The position numbers and the translations under genes are program-made. From Labia minor (Eukaryota > Arthropoda > Insecta > Dermaptera > Spongiphoridae): DNA of 64,000 nucleotides. The first letter of the stretch is position 1. Each line of letters starts with the position of its first letter. The stretch lies in the NCBI GenBank assembly GCA_963082975.1, contig OY720344.1, forward strand, positions 4,451,580-4,515,579, in the 5' to 3' direction. Below the pieces are notes generated by a model that was given only the letters and a program-made list of their open reading frames with translations, had not been told where the DNA came from and ran no database searches. This document shows positions 35,273-48,960 of the stretch, one piece after another.

Positions 35273-37499
35273 TATACGCATGTATTTAAAATAAATAATA
35301 TTAAGTGAACATTATCAGTTTATTTTTCTTTATGATTTTATTATAGAAAGAAAATAATCGAAATTTAGCAATTAGCAATTATAAATAAATAATTAATTTA
35401 AAATAAATACATAAATATGTATTAATTAAATTAACAAAATTTTATTAGAGATGATTTAAGTAATAGTAGTTTTAAATTAGACATTTCTTTAATAAATATT
35501 ATAAGTTGAAAATTGTGTGTGTTTGTTGTTTTTAATTATCCAATTCCAAATACAATTAAATAAAGACAAGTCTTTTTGTATAGACTATTTGCTAATCGTA
35601 CATTCCAAAACACAATTTCATCTTGTTAGAAGATTTGTCCTGATAAGCAAAGTTCATTAACCACCAGAAAACCAACCCTAAATAACATTCATTCTTTACA
35701 TAGTTGTGTGACTTGAGTATTCATTCTTCATATTTTTGCTGAAATTTTTTTATAACAAATATTTAATTTTTCATTCAACAAAAAATATAATTAAATTTAA
35801 TAATAAAAAATTTCAATAATTTTACATTCTTTAACATATTAAAATGTGAAATAAGTATTTGAATGAAATCATAAGAAAATTTAAAATTTTTAAAAACTAG
35901 ACAAAATATGAAAAACATATTTTAGTAGTTCATATTTAATTAATATCAAAAAATCTTATATCTCTTAAATAATTACGTTTTAAAAATACTGACTTTTAAT
36001 ATAAATTTAATGGATATTTTATTATTTTATGAAAATCATAAAAATTAAAATTTAATATTTGAAATATTATTTCGTACACAATGAACAAAAGCAGATTAGT
36101 TTAACATTAATTTTATTAAGAATGAGGTGGTCATACCTCTTTTTGGCGCTCTTAGCACATAGACAGGAAACCATGCCCCCCTGTATCCCCAAAGTGGTGC
36201 ACAGTATTAATATTATATATTTTGTTGAAAGTATTTATGTAATAGCTTTTCATTATATAATTTTATTTCAAACCTTCATTTTTCAATTATTTTTTAATTT
36301 AATCACAAAATTAATTTCATTGTATATGCTGTAATATTTTTTACAATATTTTTAAAAATTAATTTGTGAATTTTTTTGATTAGATATCGATAAATTGAAA
36401 TAGTTATATAAAAGAATCTTCTTATGTAATTTTATTTATAATAGTAACAGCCAATTTTGGATTTATAGATTCACAATTTTCCTAGTAGACAAACAAACAG
36501 ACAGTTATGAAAAAACCTAAAGAGATATTTGGATGCTTCTTGATAGGAAACGTAAAGAAATCTAAAAAAAAAATCTGGCTCATAAGCTCAAAATTATTAA
36601 ACGTTTTATGCCTTGTTTTTTAAATTCTGTGGCAACTACCCTTTCATTCGCTACAGTAAAGACAAAATCAAAAATTAAATTTCATTTACATTATATATCG
36701 TTGAATAAAAAAAAAAAACGTTTCGTAGAAAGATAAAAAAAAAATAAATAAAAGAATGAATGATTTTTATGAATGAAAGAATAATATATTTAGATAAAAT
36801 TCTAGTATATAGTAAAAAAAAAGTAAGAAAATATGTGGTTACGGTTCATAGAATCTTTTGGTTTTTTTTTTCCTCTATCATCAAAATATATTCTGTCTAT
36901 TTAGCATCTCTCTCTCTTTCTCTCCCCCTTTATTTCCTTTTTGGTCATTTGTGGATTTTATTTTTTTGTTGACAACAACACAAACGAATAAATTGAGTAG
37001 AAGAAGTATAATATTTTATATAGAATTTATTTGAGTTGAATAACCCAATCAATTTAATAACAAGTTTATTGAAAGTGAGCGAGTGAAAGAAAGTGGGGGA
37101 GGTTGTAGAGGTAAATAAAATAAAATGTAATAAATAAATTAATTGAAAAAAATATAAATAATAAATTTTTACTTTTTACTATATTTGAGGAGTTGTTCGA
37201 TATGGAAGCTTAATTAAATTTATTTAAATTCTCGGCCTTGGACGAATAATTTCAAATTAAGATTATTATTATTATTATTATTATTAATTTGTAAACCGTT
37301 TGCATTGTATATCTGCCTGAAGGCAATATTAAATAGTATACAATTTTATAAAATCAATTAATTATATAGGGAGGGTAGGGAAAGAAAATTATTGGAAATG
37401 TGGATAGGAAAATTGTCGAGGAGGGAGAAGGAAATGTTATCAAATTATTTAGAATTGCGGATAAATTCAGATTTTTGTATTTAATTATTAATGTAAGTA

Positions 37500-38110
37500 G
37501 AACTGAGGAGTGAATCTTCAAATTTGGAAACAAGAAATAGTCACTCGGGGCTAAAACCGGAGAATAGGGTGGATGAGAGAGCAATTCGTATCCCAATTCA
37601 TGGATTTTTGCCATGGAAACTCCACAAGTCTATATCCTTGCATTATTCTGATGGAAAATAACTTTTTTTTCCAAATGCGGTTTTTTTTTTCGAAACGTCA
37701 TTAAATAGACCAAATAAGTTGACATAATATTCTCCATTGATTGATTTACCTTTTTGAAGATAGTCAATGTGAATTATACCACGTTCATCCTAAAAAATGG
37801 CAACTTAGTCTTTGGTGCCGATTCAATCCGAGATACTCACTGTTTTGACTGCTGATTTGGTCTCTGGTCTCTTTCTTAGATCCAAGTGATCATACAAAAT
37901 TGAAACCACTGAGAAATGTGATACGCCTATGGCTTCCACAATCTCTTTCACTTTTAATCTCTGATCGGCTATCACTATATCGTGAATTTTTTTCAATTGT
38001 TTCAGGTGTAGAGACCTCAACTGGACATCCAGAACGTTCGGCATCTTCTGTGCTTGTACGGCCACAACAAAATTCACTTTTTACCATTTACTTCTCAAAT
38101 CACGAGGTAG
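37500..38110 (-). mobile_element. Mariner transposase relic (nearly full length, degenerate)
   Basis: The minus strand from about 38090 to 37510 spans most of a mariner transposase in shifting frames: TSTEDAERSGCPVEVSTPET, IEKIHDIVIADQRLKVKEIV, EAIGVSHFSVVSILYDHL, then near 37800 a NVVYCIDYLQKGKSINGEYY-like segment, KKPHLEKKVIFHQNNARIYT, and finally MAKIHELGYELLSHPPYSP followed by VLAPSDYFLFPNLK. The second catalytic Asp is Asn (HQNNAR) and SPDLAP has become SPVLAP; the SDY Asp remains. Terminal repeats could not be placed. Confidence 0.82.
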
Positions 38111-38447
38111 TCTGCTATTAATGGATGTCAAACAAAAACTAAAAAAACCCAGCTGGTTCAAATTTCGATACGAGTCAGCTAATAGTTGTCTGCTGACGGG
38201 AGTAATATTTCCATTTCATCATAGCATATATGATTGTATAAAGTTACGCAGTAACAATGTCTTGTTATTTACAAATAACCTAATAAAAACTGTTCTGGCA
38301 TTTAAGTGTCATGTAATTTTCAAATAAGAGCGAAATAAACAAGCAAAGTTTTTCACAACCAAAAAAAAAAATAGCCATTGGTAAATAATTATCGATTCAA
38401 ATGTAGATGTACTCGTATTTGATTAATAAAACTATAAAAAAAAAATA

Positions 38448-39508
38448 CAGTGGTACCTCGACATACGAGTGCCCCAACATACGAGTGTTTTGAGATACGA
38501 GCCGCCAACCGACCGATATTTTGCTTTGAGATACGAGCACCCCGTGACGATGCACACGGCTCCAATTTGCCCCCACATTTCTAATTTTAAGAAGGTGTAC
38601 ACAAAGCTTATGTTCCGCAAATGCTTTGAACTGACGGATAGTACAAACCTGACCCTTCGAGAGTTTTGGAAAGACCATTTTAACATAGTGACATGTCTAA
38701 GAATTATTGATCAGGCCTGGCTGTGTGTCACAAAAAGAACATTAATTTCTGCATGGAAAAAGCTATGGTCTGACGCTGTAACTGAAAGGATCATTGCAGA
38801 ATCTGAATCTCAAGTGTCAGAAATAGAAGAGATTGTTTCTTTGGGAAAATCTTTGGGTCTAGAAGTAGATGAAAATGATGTAAACGAACTCGTCGAGCAA
38901 CATTTTGAGGAGCTTACAACTGAAGAGTTACAAAACCTACAAACACAAAATGATGTTGTGATCCAAGAAAACACAGTTTCTGAAGAGGCGCCAGAAACAG
39001 AAAGAAATTAAAGAGATCCTAGGAATGTGGGAGAAAATTGTTGAATTTGTAGATAAAAACCACCCCGATAAGGTTGCAACTGGTCGGGCTTCGGAATTAT
39101 TTAACGAAACCTGTCTCAATCATTTTCGCAATACCCTGAAGGGGAGGAAAAAACAAACTTCCTTAGACAATTTTGTAAAACGCTTTGCAGAACAAGATGA
39201 GCAAGGGGAGGCGAAAAAAGCAAAGACAAGCCATGATATTTAAGTTTTTTTTTAAATTCTTCTTATTTTTATTTATTTAAATGTTCCCATTATTTTTGTT
39301 GTTTTTAAATAAATGTTCCTTCTCGTAAAGACATTTGTTTGATTCAAAATAGCATACAAAAAACAAAACTAAGGTGATTTTTGGGGACTGGAACGGATTA
39401 AAAGCTTTTCTATTAGTTTTAATGGCGCGAAGTGCTTTGAGATACGAACAATTTGAGATATGAGCAAGGTCTTGGAACGAATTAAGCTCGTATGTCGAGG
39501 TACCACTG
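38448..39508 (+). mobile_element. Pogo/Tigger-type transposon, internal deletion, large C-terminal reading frames
   Basis: 1061 bp between TA dinucleotides with inverted ends CAGTGGTACCTCGACATACG and complement. Open frames 38469-39011 and 39025-39243 encode the C-terminal part of a Tigger/jerky-like transposase: LREFWKDHFNIVTCLRIIDQ, SAWKKLWSD, VNELVEQHFEELTTEELQNL, then after one stop DKVATGRASELFNETCLNHF and GRKKQTSLDNFVKRF. These are family hallmarks. The CENP-B-type DNA-binding region and most of the DDE domain are absent. The two frames differ by a stop at 39009-39011; few other lesions, so it is relatively young. Confidence 0.88.
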
Positions 39509-40130
39509 TATATTATTTAACTTTCATTTTAATTCAGTTTTGTTTTTTTTTAATCATTCAATGTGACATATTTGTGAAACGGTCAAAGAGATTAAAAGTA
39601 AAATTTTCCAAGAGTCTTACAAGAAATATGCTCTTTGATTTTATAAATGAATTTTATTTATTCTCTCTTTTATTTATTCTATTTCTTTAATTCATTTTCA
39701 ATAAAAAAACAAAGCACAAACTTGGAAACAATTATAATTCCAAAAAAAAGGACAAGTTAACTTTTATTTTTGTTCCCTTTTTACTTTACCTTGTTATTAT
39801 ACACTTTGGCACGAGTAATTTCAATTTGAAATTAAAATTTACATTCCATAGAAGAATATATTTAAAAAAAGAAAAAGAAAAAGAAAATAGAAAGTGAAAG
39901 AAAAAGTTTTCTTTATCTTTTTAAGAGAGACGAGACGAAAGATGGTAGCGTTGGTTAAATAAATTTGAAATAATTCAAATGAGTACTACAATCAAATAAT
40001 TTTAAAAAAGAGCGTTGGAAATATTATTATTATTAATATTCAATTTCAATATTTAGCTTTAGATTAGATTCGTAATTAATGAAATTCTTTAATAAATAAA
40101 TAAAAAAATCAGTTTAATTATTATAATATA

Positions 40131-40555
40131 CGAGGGTGGGGTTAAAAAGTTTCCGGTCTGACCAAAAAAAACGATGTTTTTAAATTTTTTATTTTTTTTT
40201 GCTTTATTTTTCAACATTCAAGATAGCTGAGACCTGTACGATGTTAGCTGAACGTGTGCGAAATATTTTGCACAAGCCTTTGAACATGGAAAGCAGTGTG
40301 CAACGTTGGTGCCGCGTTTGCTAACGTTAGATCAAAAACTGCTTCGAAAAATCATTTCTACCGACAATTTGGCGCTGTAGGCGTAATCCAGACGAATTTT
40401 TGCGTCGATTCATAACTGTTGATGAGAATTAAATTAAATTAAATTATATTAAATTAATTAATTAAAACAGAATTAGAACACCGTTATTAGAAATGTATCA
40501 ATGTTGATGGAGACTATGTTCTTGGTCAGGTCGGAAACTTTTCACCCCACCCTCG
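40131..40555 (+). mobile_element. Mariner-derived MITE, copy 2
   Basis: 425 bp, TA-flanked, with ends CGAGGGTGGGGTTAAAAAG and CTTTTCACCCCACCCTCG. It carries the same transposase remnant as copy 1 (AERVRNILHK; VPRLLTLDQKLLRK; RRFITVDE). It also has the same junction to an AATTAAATT repeat followed by AGAACACCGTTAT. Confidence 0.82.
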
Positions 40556-41162
40556 TATATATAGAAAAATAGACATACTATATATTATACTAGAATGTTA
40601 TACAATTCATATTTATAATTCTTAATATAGAATCCACTATCATTTAAATTAATGTCTTTTAATAATTCATCTTGACAATGAAAATTTATTAAAATAAATG
40701 ATCTATACTTGGAAGATAAATTTATTAAACATGTTAAAATAATTTATTATACGAGTAATAAACATAGTTTGATCTTTATAATAACATAATAATATTTCTT
40801 TAATGTCTTGTTACGTTATATTAAATAATATATATATATATATACTATATCCTTTCACTTTTTCTTTTAAATCCTTTTAATCTTTCCAATTTATTATTAT
40901 TATTTTTTTTTATTAAAATATCATTTAAAATTGATGCATTTTAAAGTATTAAACATTATATTTTATAGATTAATAATAATAATAATATTCCTCATTTCTT
41001 ATATTTTATCTTATTATAGTAGCAAAAATTGTATATATATATATATATATTTGTATTTTTAAAAAATTAATTAGGATTTTTTTGAAAATCACACAATAGA
41101 TAATATTTATAAAGAAAAATCGATCTTGATTAGTTTTTTCTTAATTTAAAATAGCAATGAAT

Positions 41163-41335
41163 CGGAGCGAGCGTACATTACTCGATAACGACTGCAGATT
41201 AAGCAGTCGAAACGTTGTACAGTTATTTTAATTTAATAAATAATTTATACAAAATATGGTCTTTAAATAAATATATGGCCTTTAAATAATTAAAATAGGA
41301 ATTTTAAAAATAAAAAAAAATGGCGCCGATCAACG
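41163..41335 (+). other. Possible Penelope-type hammerhead-like motif
   Basis: At about 41192-41221 a GACTGC/GCAGTC stem with loop AGATTAA is directly followed by GAAACGTTGTAC and preceded by ACTCGATAAC. Hammerhead ribozymes of Penelope-like elements read CTGANGA, stem, GAAAC. Here the GAAAC half is intact, but the first box has an extra base (CTCGATAA). No Penelope reverse transcriptase was seen nearby. Confidence 0.35.
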
Positions 41336-41952
41336 CCGGATAGCCCTTCCTTATATACAAAATATTATAAATGAAATGAAATTAAAAATATTTGTTTTAA
41401 TAATATTTTGTAATCAAATTACGAAATATATATTATGTTATATCTACAGGCCATATTTTTCTGTCTTTCGGTACATTAATACGTACGTTTAAGGGGTGTA
41501 TGTTTTATGAATATTTTTTTTTTAATTATGTTCTTTTAAATTATTTGAAATTGTTTCATATATTTTGTCGTTTATTTATATTAAATAATAATCTTAATCT
41601 TAAATATCTATAGTAGTCAAGGAATTAAGTATATAAGCAATATTTAAAATTTGTAATGAATTAAGTAATATAAATATAAAGATAATACATATCACCAATA
41701 ATCATTACAATGTTTTGATTGTTTTTTTTTTAATATACAAATATGTACGTATATATAATATAATATGTTTTTTTTATTTTTATATATACTTTATAAAAGT
41801 TTAATTTCAATATGCCACTTTATATATATACCTAAACATATTAAAATTTTCTAATTTAGAAAAAAATAATAATAAATTTAAAAAAAGTTGAAAATATATA
41901 AAATAAAAAAAGACCAAGGAAGAAAAGTAACAAAGAATATCAAGCGAAAATT

Positions 41953-41984
<32 letters not shown>

Positions 41985-42513
41985 TGTACTTTAATAAAAA
42001 TTTAATCAACTTGGCTTCTTACTTACACGTCCAGACAAATATTGCTTAATATTAATATACCTACATGTGCTATATATATATATTTAAAGAATATAACAAG
42101 AAAAAAATAATTACATATATTATATTATATACATGACAACAGGGTTGTTCCATTCACTCCCCTCCCCCTCATCCGCCGAAAATATAAGAAAAATTAACAA
42201 ACCTGAATAAAACAATAATATTATAATTTCTGAAATGTACTATAAATAATAATAGAAACAAATTTTAATAAGAAGAAGATAATTTGTGGGATATTGAATT
42301 ATTTATATTTTTATGATTTGTATTTACGAAAAAAATTTTATAACTGTTGAAAAAAAATAGGTTCAGCCAGAAATGAATAATTAGAGAAATTCTTTTGTTT
42401 TAGTCAACATTTCAGACGCTAATTGCATTCTTCAAAAAATTGCAAATAGTATTAAATATCCAGAAATTGCATTACTTCTATAAATAAATTAATAAATTAG
42501 TAATAAGTTATTA

Positions 42514-42980
42514 CAGTAGAACCTCGATAAATTAAAGTCCAAGGGAAACACACAATATTTTAAGTTATAGATGTTTGACGTTATCAAGGGGCTATGTTAG
42601 GGATAGGTGTATAGGTTAATAACATTTTATTAAAGGCTTATTCATGTCGTTACCCAAAAATCTCTAACCAGCCATTGCTGGCTTTAAAATTTTTGATTTT
42701 CAGCGAATTAACGAACTCTTCAGCTTTTTCTTTCAGTATGGGTCCAGTAACACTGATGTTTTTGTTTCGACAATGTTTGAACCACGTAAACAAACATTGT
42801 TCTAAATTAAGGAATTCGGCAATGTTTCGTCTTTCTCCTGTTTCTTGTTTCATCAATATTTCAACTTCTGAGGGCCAATACAGAGATTACTTATTTAAGT
42901 TATCGAGGTTGCGTATTTTAAGTTATTGAGGTTTTGGGCTCTGATGGGAAGGGAACAACATAGTTACCGAGGTTCTACTG
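42514..42980 (-). mobile_element. Pogo-type deletion derivative retaining a CENP-B-like helix-turn-helix
   Basis: 467 bp, TA-flanked, with ends CAGTAGAACCTCGATAA and complement of GGTTCTACTG. The minus-strand open frame 42650-42856 reads MMKQETGERRNIAEFLNLEQ, CLFTWFKHCRNKNISVTGPI, LKEKAEEFVNSLKIKNFKAS and NGWLEIF. This is the second helix-turn-helix (Tc5/CENP-B type) of a pogo transposase, ending at the GWL motif. The catalytic domain is missing. It complements the element at 38448-39508, which keeps only the C-terminus, but the ends differ, so they are different families. Confidence 0.82.
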
Positions 42981-43779
42981 TATTATAGCTTTAAGAAAAA
43001 CCTTTTGAGGAATGACTGATAAATTATCAAGGAGAAAACAATTTTATTAAAAATCAAGGAAAATGTTTTATAATTTTTATAGAATTTATAATAAAAAAAA
43101 CTTTGGAAATATTCTAATTTTTGATATTAATATTATTTTTTATTAATAAAAGAGAATTTTTATTAAACCTAATAATCATAATAAGAAACCTATTAAAATT
43201 ATTAATTTTTTACTAACTTCATTTTTTTTAATTTTGTTTTGTTATTATTAAATATTGAACAAAAAATATTATGACAATATATGTGAATAAAGTTAATAAT
43301 TTTATATTTAAACAATCCAGTAAAAGAAATTCACTTGATAGATCCGCCACTTGGTTTGTACTCAAAAAAAAACTGATAAGTATACACATAATAGGATTTT
43401 AATTATAGAAAAACTCTTATTTTTATAGCATTATATACTATAATTATATTATAGAACCTATTTAGTAAAATTTTAAAATGTTGAAAATATTTTAAATTAT
43501 TTTAAAAAGTGTATCCCTTTTGAAAGATTAAAAATTTATAAACCCTTAAAAAAATGATTAATCCCATACATATTCACTCAATTTAAAATTAAATATTAAT
43601 TCAATTTTAAGAGTTTAGGAAATTTTTTGATTATAGAAAATGTATATTTAATTAATGTTGGAGACAATCGTTTTTATCAGAATTCTATCTTCATTTTTTT
43701 TTTTGTTTAAATTCATTACATTAGACTGTAATTATTGTCAAGTAATGGATCAAACAGATAATTATACTGAAGATCAAAT

Positions 43780-43975
43780 ATATGCCGCATCCACCATACT
43801 CTCCAGATCTTTCTCCCATGAATCATCACCTTTTCAAACACCTGGGCAATCTTTTTACCTTCAGCAAAAACCGTATTTTATCTAATTCCAAGCACTTGGT
43901 TTTTACTATAAAGGAAGCAATCGGCTTGTCCCAACATGATTTGAATAGAAACTTATTACAAATAATTTGAATAAA
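43780..43975 (+). mobile_element. Mariner transposase C-terminal fragment
   Basis: The plus strand reads HPPYSPDLSPMNHHLFKHLG near 43783-43842, the region around the third catalytic residue, here Asn where Asp is expected. It continues in frame to a stop at about 43968. Nothing of the N-terminal two thirds is recognisable upstream. Confidence 0.7.
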
Positions 43976-44071
43976 TATTAAAGAAGTTATTGTGTTTTCA
44001 AGTTTGATCCATGCAAAATATTCCTTCCAACCTAATATAATTCATGAAAATGTAAATAAAATCGTATTTAT

Positions 44072-44545
44072 TCATTACCGACCGACGATAGGAAGGGAAG
44101 GTAAAATTGTTTTCACACCAAATTTCACATGTGGAGATTGTTACATCTCTCCACGAATCATGCATTTTCTTAACAGAAAAAAGTATTTTTAGCATGATGT
44201 CTGTCCGTCCGTATAGATGTGTACAGCCTGAACGGCTGAACGGATTTTGATGAAATTTGGTATATTTACTTAATGCATCAATGGGATGAATTGATCAACT
44301 TTTGGTGCAAATCCGGAAACCGGAAGTGGTAGTATTAGCGATCGACGATAGGAAGAGAAGGGTCTTACACATATATATATTATAAATAAAATAAATTTAA
44401 AAATATTTATTATTTATGTATCCTTATCTGTTTTTTATTACATTAATAGATATCTTAAAATTATTTGAAATTGTTTCTGTAGCTGGAAATTAATTTACTT
44501 CAAACTGACGGTCGGTTCGGACCTGGCCACAGGTCAACTTATTTT
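44072..44545 (+). repeat. Family B repeat, copy 2
   Basis: It begins TTACCGACCGACGATAGGAA and contains GAACGGATTTTGATGAAATT and CCGGAAACCGGAAGTGGTAG. A second AGCGATCGACGATAGGAAG follows. It ends GACGGTCGGTTCGGACCTGG and CCACAGGTCAACTT. The two ends share an inverted CCGACCG-type motif. Confidence 0.7.
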
Positions 44546-46282
44546 TCATTTTATATTAATATTCAGTCATTCATTTCAAGATATACATTTAAGTTATATA
44601 TATATATATAATTGAATTGTTTTGTCACGTATATATATATATTACTTTGGAATAAAATTTAATCTCTATTTATTTTCATTTATTTGAATTATTACTATTA
44701 GAATGATTTGTAGATATATGCTAAATCAAAATTGGGATTATACATATACACCTAATAAAATCTATTATATGAGTGATAATAGAAAAGCAATGGCAATGGA
44801 TCATCACTATTTGCATTTAATTTTCATATTTGAATTTCTCAATGGATTCGATTCTCTACTGAAACTTTACTCAATAGTTTAAATGATCCTTTTATTAATT
44901 TTAATAATCTTTTCTATGTTTATACTAAAAGAGTAATCAATAGTGATGGTATTATCATCATTAATTGAGAATTTAGTTTATTATAGAATATTATAAAATA
45001 TAATGTATTTATCTTTTTTTAAATTTATCAAACTTTTGCTTAGAGAAGAATATAATAAATAATTTTCTAGCTATTTTGTTTTGTTTTTTTTATTTCATTT
45101 CATTTCATTTAAATAATAGATTTTATATTAATTACTCATGCTTATGCTTTTAATTTTTTTTTTTTTATAAAATAGAATCTATTTATGAAAATGTTATGAT
45201 AAATTAAATAATATAGAATTTATAATATATAAACTTTTGTTCCTTTTTTTTTTCTTTTGTTAATTTACAACTTGATAAAGGATTAAATATAATACAAAAT
45301 GAATTATATGAACTAAGTATATACAATTAAAATATATTTATATAATTAGTATCCTTAAAGGAATTAAGAAGAATTATAAAAGTGTATTAATAAAAATAAT
45401 GTGATAAGATTATATTTTCTACATTTTAACAAAAAAAAAAAAAATTCCAATTTGTCTTTGTATTATTATTATTATTATTATTATTTTCTGAAGCTAATCT
45501 TGTTTGATTTGATTATGAATTCAAATTGTAACCCATTATCATCATCATCAACCATTTGCTCTCTTTTCCTTCTTCTTTTTTCCTCTCCATTACTAAAGCC
45601 TATTGGGCACTTCATTTTCAACCAACCAACATGAATAGATGATGTCAATGTCATTCAAGAGGAATGAGAGAGAAAGTAAAAAAGAATTTTTATTATACAG
45701 TTGAATTGAAATGATATAGATAAGAAGAAGGATTGGTTGCAAAAAGGAGGCGCGGAAGGAGGAGAAGAAGAAGGAGGAGGCAGTGATGGTAGAATCGAGA
45801 AGAAAATAGGGTTCTCTATTTTAGTAAAATAATTTAAAGATGAGTGTGGAAAATGCTTGAATAAGAAGTATGATTGACAAATAAATAAATGAGATTTAAC
45901 GAGATTTGAGGAAATTGAGAAAAATCCTATCTTAATTTAATAATTAACAGAAAACTCCACCTACTTTTATGTAATTTACATAAATAAAATAAACGAATAA
46001 TGTTCTTGTTAATATTTAATATGTATGGATTAAAAATTTTCTTCAATGTCAATATTTGAAACGAGAGAAACACATACGAATTGTTCTTAGCGAGAAGGAA
46101 ATTTATAAATAAATAAATAATCATTACTATTTCCATAAAGATACTATTTATAAAGATCACAAGAAATCCATTAATCATTGATTAACTAAGAATAATTAAT
46201 CCAACGCATTTTTAATCATCTAAGTTTATCTAACAACTGATTTACGTACATTTGGGTTAATTTATAAATGAAAAAAATATGG

Positions 46283-46425
46283 GATGTCTCCCCACTCGGC
46301 TATCATGCAAATTCCAACTGGATAAATTAACACATATATATATTATATTTAAATGAAATTATAAATTAAAATTAATAAATAGTATTTATTAAACCAGCGT
46401 GAGTTTGGCTCTTTATTTTATATTT
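46283..46425 (+). repeat. Family A dispersed repeat, copy 5 (5' end only)
   Basis: GATGTCTCCCCACTCGGCTA through TATTTATTAAACCAGCGTGA matches the first ~145 bp of the family, then stops. Confidence 0.65.
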
Positions 46426-46969
46426 TATAAAATTTATATTATTCGCGGTAAATTTATTTTATATAACAAACGAAATATAAAAGATTATGTTATGATAAAA
46501 TTTGCAACGATTAATAAAACAAAAAGACATTGATTAGTTAATTGGGATAAAAATTAATTTAATTAGACTTTTAAATTAATAAAAAAACTTAAAATAAAAA
46601 ATGAGTTTTTTCATATAAAATTTAATTCTAAATATATCGACATATAAAAAATAATTCATAATTAAATAATAAAATAATTTCAATAATAAAAAATTAACTT
46701 ACAATTAATTCCATGTTTGCTAGGTTTGTTTCGAATATTATGTATACGGATGGTATGTGGGTGTCGAGTCTGATATTCAAATAATAAAATAATTGTGCAG
46801 GGAATTCGGAAGGCCTGTGGGCGGGGGGGGGGGGAGGAGGTGATCTGCGGTCATTTTTTTGCGGTGCCATCTATTGGGCGCCTGAAGAGTCAACCGTTTT
46901 CGTCTGAACCACCATCTAGCGAGTGCAGGCTTTCGAGGTTCACACCATCCCATTTAGCTGGACGACCAT

Positions 46970-47360
46970 TGCTCCAAGTGTTCCTATTCTGAGCCACCAC
47001 CATCTAATTCCTACCCTCTCCCATCTCTCTCCCATCCCTTTCTACAACGTCCATCCACCGCGTCCTTGGTCTTCCAAGCGAACGTTTCCTAATTGGTCTC
47101 CCTACCACAATATATTTTTCGCCATTCTTCCTCTCCCATTCTAGCCACTTGCCCTGCCCATTGCAGCCTTCTCGATTTAATGTCTGGAGATGCATAGAGG
47201 TCATACAATTCCTCGTTATGCAGTCTCCTTCATCTTTCTTTAGCCAATAAATGCTACAAACAATCCTATTCTCAAATACTTTTAATCTACTCTCGTCTTC
47301 CAAGATCATAGACCATGCCTCACAACCATATAATACAACCGGCAAGATAATTGTTTAATA
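46970..47360 (-). mobile_element. LINE 3' fragment, copy 5
   Basis: Minus-strand open frame 47004-47345 reads MPVVLYGCEAWSMILEDESR, LKVFENRIVCSIYWLKKDEG and, further on, VGRPIRKRSLGRPRTRWMD. This is the least damaged copy of the tail region. Sequence after the WLRIGTL-equivalent diverges into an unrelated GC-richer segment (46795-46970), so the (GATA)n end is absent. Confidence 0.78.
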
Positions 47361-48206
47361 TTTTTTTTTTTTTTTGATCTCTTTTAATAATAATTTTACC
47401 GAGATAGATTTAAATTCTTCTCGAATATTATTATCCACACATACTTTATTAGATATATTATAAAGTAACAAGTAATAGTGAGAACAAACCCACACACACA
47501 CACAAAAGTATCATCTGTGATTATTCTTCTTTTATTTTAATTTTATTTATTTTAATTTATTTTTAATTAAATAGAATTCTGTTGAATTCGTTTATTATGT
47601 TCGTTTTTAGGTACTTAGCTACTAGACAATTGCTAAAATTTCGTTTAAAGAATTCAACAACGTGGAGACAAGAAAATAAATAATATTTTTTAAACAACTC
47701 AAAATGAAATTCTTTTTCTCTCTCACTGAAAGTGAATAAATAAACTAATTCATATAGTAATAAATTATTTATATAGTAATATATTCTAATTTATTCTTAT
47801 AAATAATACCTACTTAATAACATTTCGATTACCAAACTTATAAATAATAGTAATAATAATAATACGAGTATATACTATCAATGATAGAATGACAAGATTA
47901 AATTCTATAGAACATATTTAAATATCTCAGAGTTGCACATGACTGCATTTAGTTGACTATTTGCTTTTCTACCCTGACAAATCTTGTAATAAGATATTTT
48001 TGCAATTTCTTGTTGACGAAACTTCGCGAATTACGCTTAGATTTTTAAAGTTTTAAACTTTTTTACTTTTCAATGAGAAAATTTTTTAAGTTATTCAATA
48101 ATAGGCGTAAAGTATTTATATTCACAATTTCACATATTCATTTTTTCACCTATCTTCTCGTTTCAGCTTAATCTGATTCCAAAAAAAGGGGTTTTCCCGA
48201 TGACGA

Positions 48207-48208
<2 letters not shown>

Positions 48209-48244
<36 letters not shown>
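48209..48244. repeat. (GT)n microsatellite
   Basis: An uninterrupted dinucleotide run of about 18 units. A (CA)n run lies nearby at 48523-48546. Confidence 0.95.
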
Positions 48245-48245
<1 letters not shown>

Positions 48246-48699
48246 CCTCTCCCCTTCCCTCCCAATCCACTCAAACTTCCAAGCTCACCTTTTAATGATA
48301 AGTTAGTTGGGCGGGGATGTTATAAATGATAACGTTGACTTTTGTAAACAGAATGAACTTAGAAATTATAATGGATAGTACAAGCATAAAGAAATACAAA
48401 AATTTACTTGGCATCAATCAACAAGAAAATTAAAATGGATAATGGATTATTTTATAACAAGACAGACCATAAATTCTCGCTTTTACTTAAAATGGATAAC
48501 TCTCCAATCTTTTAAAGCTAATCACACACACACACACACACACACAATGATTAAGGAGGTCTGAGGTTTTTTTCAAATACAGTCTTTGTGTTCCTAAAGT
48601 ATCTTAAATTTTTTATTTGTAATTTTAATTACTATGATTATTGAATTTGTTCGCACTTTCTCAACATAAATTTTAGAAATATTCACCTATCCCTTAGAA

Positions 48700-48950
48700 C
48701 AGTGATTCTCAACCTTTTTTTTTTACCGCGGCACACTTTTAACGTTAAAAATTTGGCCGCACACAAAGAAAAAGATAAGTGTTAAAGTTTACCATTTTGA
48801 AAAAAAGTGATCCCAAAAACGGTCTACCGTTTTTTTTTTAGAATTAAATTGAAAAGATTTAGAAAAAAAGTCAGAAATGTTTATGAGCCTCTTTACATTT
48901 GTGATAATTTGGCAGCACATTTTGATAATCTCGTGGCACAGTGATTGGTC
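48700..48950. mobile_element. hAT MITE copy (CAGTGATTCTCAACC family), right end degraded
   Basis: It shares the left end and interior (ACCGCGGCACAC, AGTTTACCAT, AAAGTCAGAAATGTTTATGA) with 16491-16725. The right end is diverged (GGCACAGTGATTGGTC) and abuts a SINE-like sequence. Confidence 0.7.
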
Positions 48951-48960
48951 AAGTAGCTTT

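Noticed and set aside
46795..46970. GC-rich sequence next to LINE copy 5 considered as an exon
   Set aside because: It contains a long G run, has no consistent frame and looks like an adjacent unknown repeat.
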